Assembly (NCBI GenBank): GCA_025363655.1
Contig: JANYDK010000061.1
Span: forward strand, 1 to 64,000
Source: Deltaproteobacteria bacterium
GTDB lineage: Bacteria; Myxococcota_A; Polyangia; Polyangiales; JADJMO01
Direction: 5' to 3'
Length of the DNA stretch: 64,000 bases
Shown here: positions 63,097 to 64,000 of the stretch, in pieces
How positions within the stretch are numbered: position 1 is the stretch's first letter
Layout of the letters: the number at the start of each line of letters is the position of its first letter
The notes under the pieces: generated by a model
Database searches by the model: none
What the model was told of the DNA's origin: nothing
The model's input: the letters and a program-made list of their open reading frames with translations, nothing else
Position numbers and translations under genes: made by a program

Positions 63097-63867
63097 CTAG
63101 AAGCTCCGTAAGGCGAGCTGGCGTCCGAGCAGCGTCTCGGCGAAAGCCTCGCGCCAAGCGTCCGACAACTGGAAGTCGTCACGGTGAGCGACCGCCTCGG
63201 CGAGAGCGCGCGCGATGCCGTCGTTGTGGTCGTCGTCGTCGACGCACGGCGGGAGCACCAGGTGAGGGCCTTGGACGTCCTTCACAGCATCATCGTCATC
63301 GTTGACGAGCTCGACGCCGAGGTGCTCGGCGACGAGGACGAGCCGACCCAAGACCCGAATCGAGTCGCCGCCTTCGTCGACGCCGGCATCCCCGAGGAGT
63401 TGCTCGGCGAGTGCGCCGGGATCGGGCGGAGATGCTTGAACGCGGCGTGCGCGTTCGACGCGCCGATCGAGCTCGCACGCGAGCTCACCGAGCTCGGAAA
63501 GACTTGCCAGGGAGTCTTCAAGCGCGTCGTCCTCGAGCTCGTCGCCGCCGCCGTGGCGTAGGGCGAGGCAGAGCTTCGAGATCGTCGCCAGCGCTCCGCG
63601 TGCGATCGATCCCTCGTCGCGCGCGAAGTAGCGCTCGAGGAGCGCACCGAGGGGAAGCTCAGCGGGCCCGAGGCCTTCCGTCGATGGGAGTCGTGCGAGG
63701 GCGGTGCGCTCTGCCTTGAGATCGACCGAGGAGAGTCCGCGTGCACGAAAGACCGGCACCCTCGACGACGACGGTGTATCTGCCGCCTTGGGCGAAGAGG
63801 AGGCAGCCGACCCCGATAGTCGCCGAGCGCGGCTCGCCGGCCGCGCTTCCGCAGTTGCGGCGCTCAC
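63097..63867 (-). CDS. Island protein of unknown function
   Basis: A 256-residue protein. GTG 63865-63867 overlaps the stop of the partial upstream gene (GTGA). The first 55 residues are Ala/Ser/Arg-rich and probably disordered; the rest is acidic and helical (LGALLERYFARDEGSIARGALATISKLCLAL, LASLSELGELACELDRRVERAR, LEDDALEDSL) with Asp runs. No family recognised. The convergent neighbour's stop lies 33 bp away. Confidence 0.6.
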   Translation of the reverse strand: MSAATAEARPASRARRLSGSAASSSPKAADTPSSSRVPVFRARGLSSVDLKAERTALARLPSTEGLGPAELPLGALLERYFARDEGSIARGALATISKLCLALRHGGGDELEDDALEDSLASLSELGELACELDRRVERARRVQASPPDPGALAEQLLGDAGVDEGGDSIRVLGRLVLVAEHLGVELVNDDDDAVKDVQGPHLVLPPCVDDDDHNDGIARALAEAVAHRDDFQLSDAWREAFAETLLGRQLALRSF

Positions 63868-64000
63868 GACGCCATCTCCTGGGCGTCGTCCGTGCCGTGT
63901 CCCGCGCCGTGCACGTCCACCCAATCGTCAGACGCGTAGTCGACGGCATCCTCGAAGGGGCTGTCGGACGAGGGAAACCAGCCGATATGCTCGACGCTCG
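63864..64000 (-). CDS. Partial gene at right edge (C-terminal 44 residues), unknown
   Basis: The minus-strand frame from 64000 runs to a TGA at 63864-63866 that overlaps the GTG of the next gene. The visible end (HIGWFPSSDSPFEDAVDYAS, then DDWVDVHGAGHGTDDAQEMAS) is acidic and aromatic. The 4-bp overlap supports a real coding frame, but the 5' part is outside the window, so no function is assigned. Confidence 0.5.
   Translation of the reverse strand, partial: SVEHIGWFPSSDSPFEDAVDYASDDWVDVHGAGHGTDDAQEMAS

Larger units (their letters stand above)
59809..64000. mobile_element. Integrated genomic island at the selC 3' end (right end outside window)
   Basis: The tyrosine recombinase gene lies directly at the 3' end of tRNA-Sec and reads towards it, the classic arrangement of an island inserted at a tRNA. 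Further right are five mostly unrecognised genes in an operon-like packing with two 4-bp overlaps, unlike the housekeeping and lipoprotein genes to the left. selC is a known integration hot spot in other bacteria. The left boundary is taken as the integrase stop; the exact att core is presumably within the tRNA 3' half (59830-59851). The right end (att repeat) must lie beyond 64000. Confidence 0.75.

Overview
The window is very GC-rich, densely packed, single-copy bacterial chromosome. It most likely comes from a Myxococcota (order Polyangiales-like) bacterium. The basis is protein style rather than a marker gene: many secreted lipoproteins with Asp/Gly/Ser-rich linkers after the lipidated Cys, several eukaryotic-like Ser/Thr kinases (one 7TM-linked, one with a C-terminal TM tail, one fused to an AAA ATPase/TPR region, one decayed), a TPR+PEGA-type protein, an AgmX/PglI-type C-terminal domain, a MYXO-CTERM-like C-terminal sorting signal, WD40 and FG-GAP lipoproteins, and a gingipain-type C25 peptidase. 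Start and stop codons overlap by 4 bp (ATGA/GTGA/TTGA) at twelve junctions, and these define the operons.

Layout. 1-6.3 kb (minus): partial lipoprotein, a 5-unit palindromic repeat array with ~41 bp period, an RhlE-type DEAD-box helicase, an MDR oxidoreductase and a large lipoprotein whose esterase fold appears circularly permuted. 6.5-8.6 kb: LptD-like outer-membrane protein. 8.6-13.3 kb: acyl-CoA ligase and GST, divergent from a maleylacetate reductase / homogentisate-dioxygenase-like fusion. 13.4-21.3 kb: AgmX-type lipoprotein, 7TM Ser/Thr kinase, TPR/PEGA protein, second kinase, C25 peptidase. 21.4-24.9 kb: a coupled three-gene membrane/lipoprotein operon followed by thyA-folA. 24.9-28.8 kb: kinase-ATPase-TPR giant. 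28.8-38 kb: cytochrome/beta-barrel pair, HAMP-TerB pair, TIGR01777 epimerase, lipoproteins, TerB-Coq4-like fusion, PI-PLC, TPR protein. 37.9-42.1 kb: lipoprotein, S41-like peptidase, MYXO-CTERM protein. 42.1-48.0 kb: a six-gene unit built around an ABC-2 transporter with a WD40 lipoprotein and a SnoaL-like lipoprotein inserted. 48.2-58.9 kb: FG-GAP lipoprotein, hydrolase, acyltransferase-DTW pair, DUF2723 protein, MacB-type permease, HAD phosphatase, small Cys-rich protein.

At 58.9-59.4 kb lies a decayed kinase gene, followed by a tRNA-Sec (selC) gene at 59752-59851. A tyrosine recombinase reads into the tRNA from the right and its stop codon lies inside the tRNA. Everything to the right of selC (to 64000 and beyond) is therefore interpreted as an integrated island carrying mostly unrecognised genes.

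Most promising for novelty: the maleylacetate reductase-dioxygenase fusion (10938-13343), the permuted esterase (3581-6349), the phased palindrome array (814-996), the lipoprotein-decorated ABC operon (41089-48019), and the selC island. Functional calls come from reading motifs by eye; no database search or structure prediction was run.
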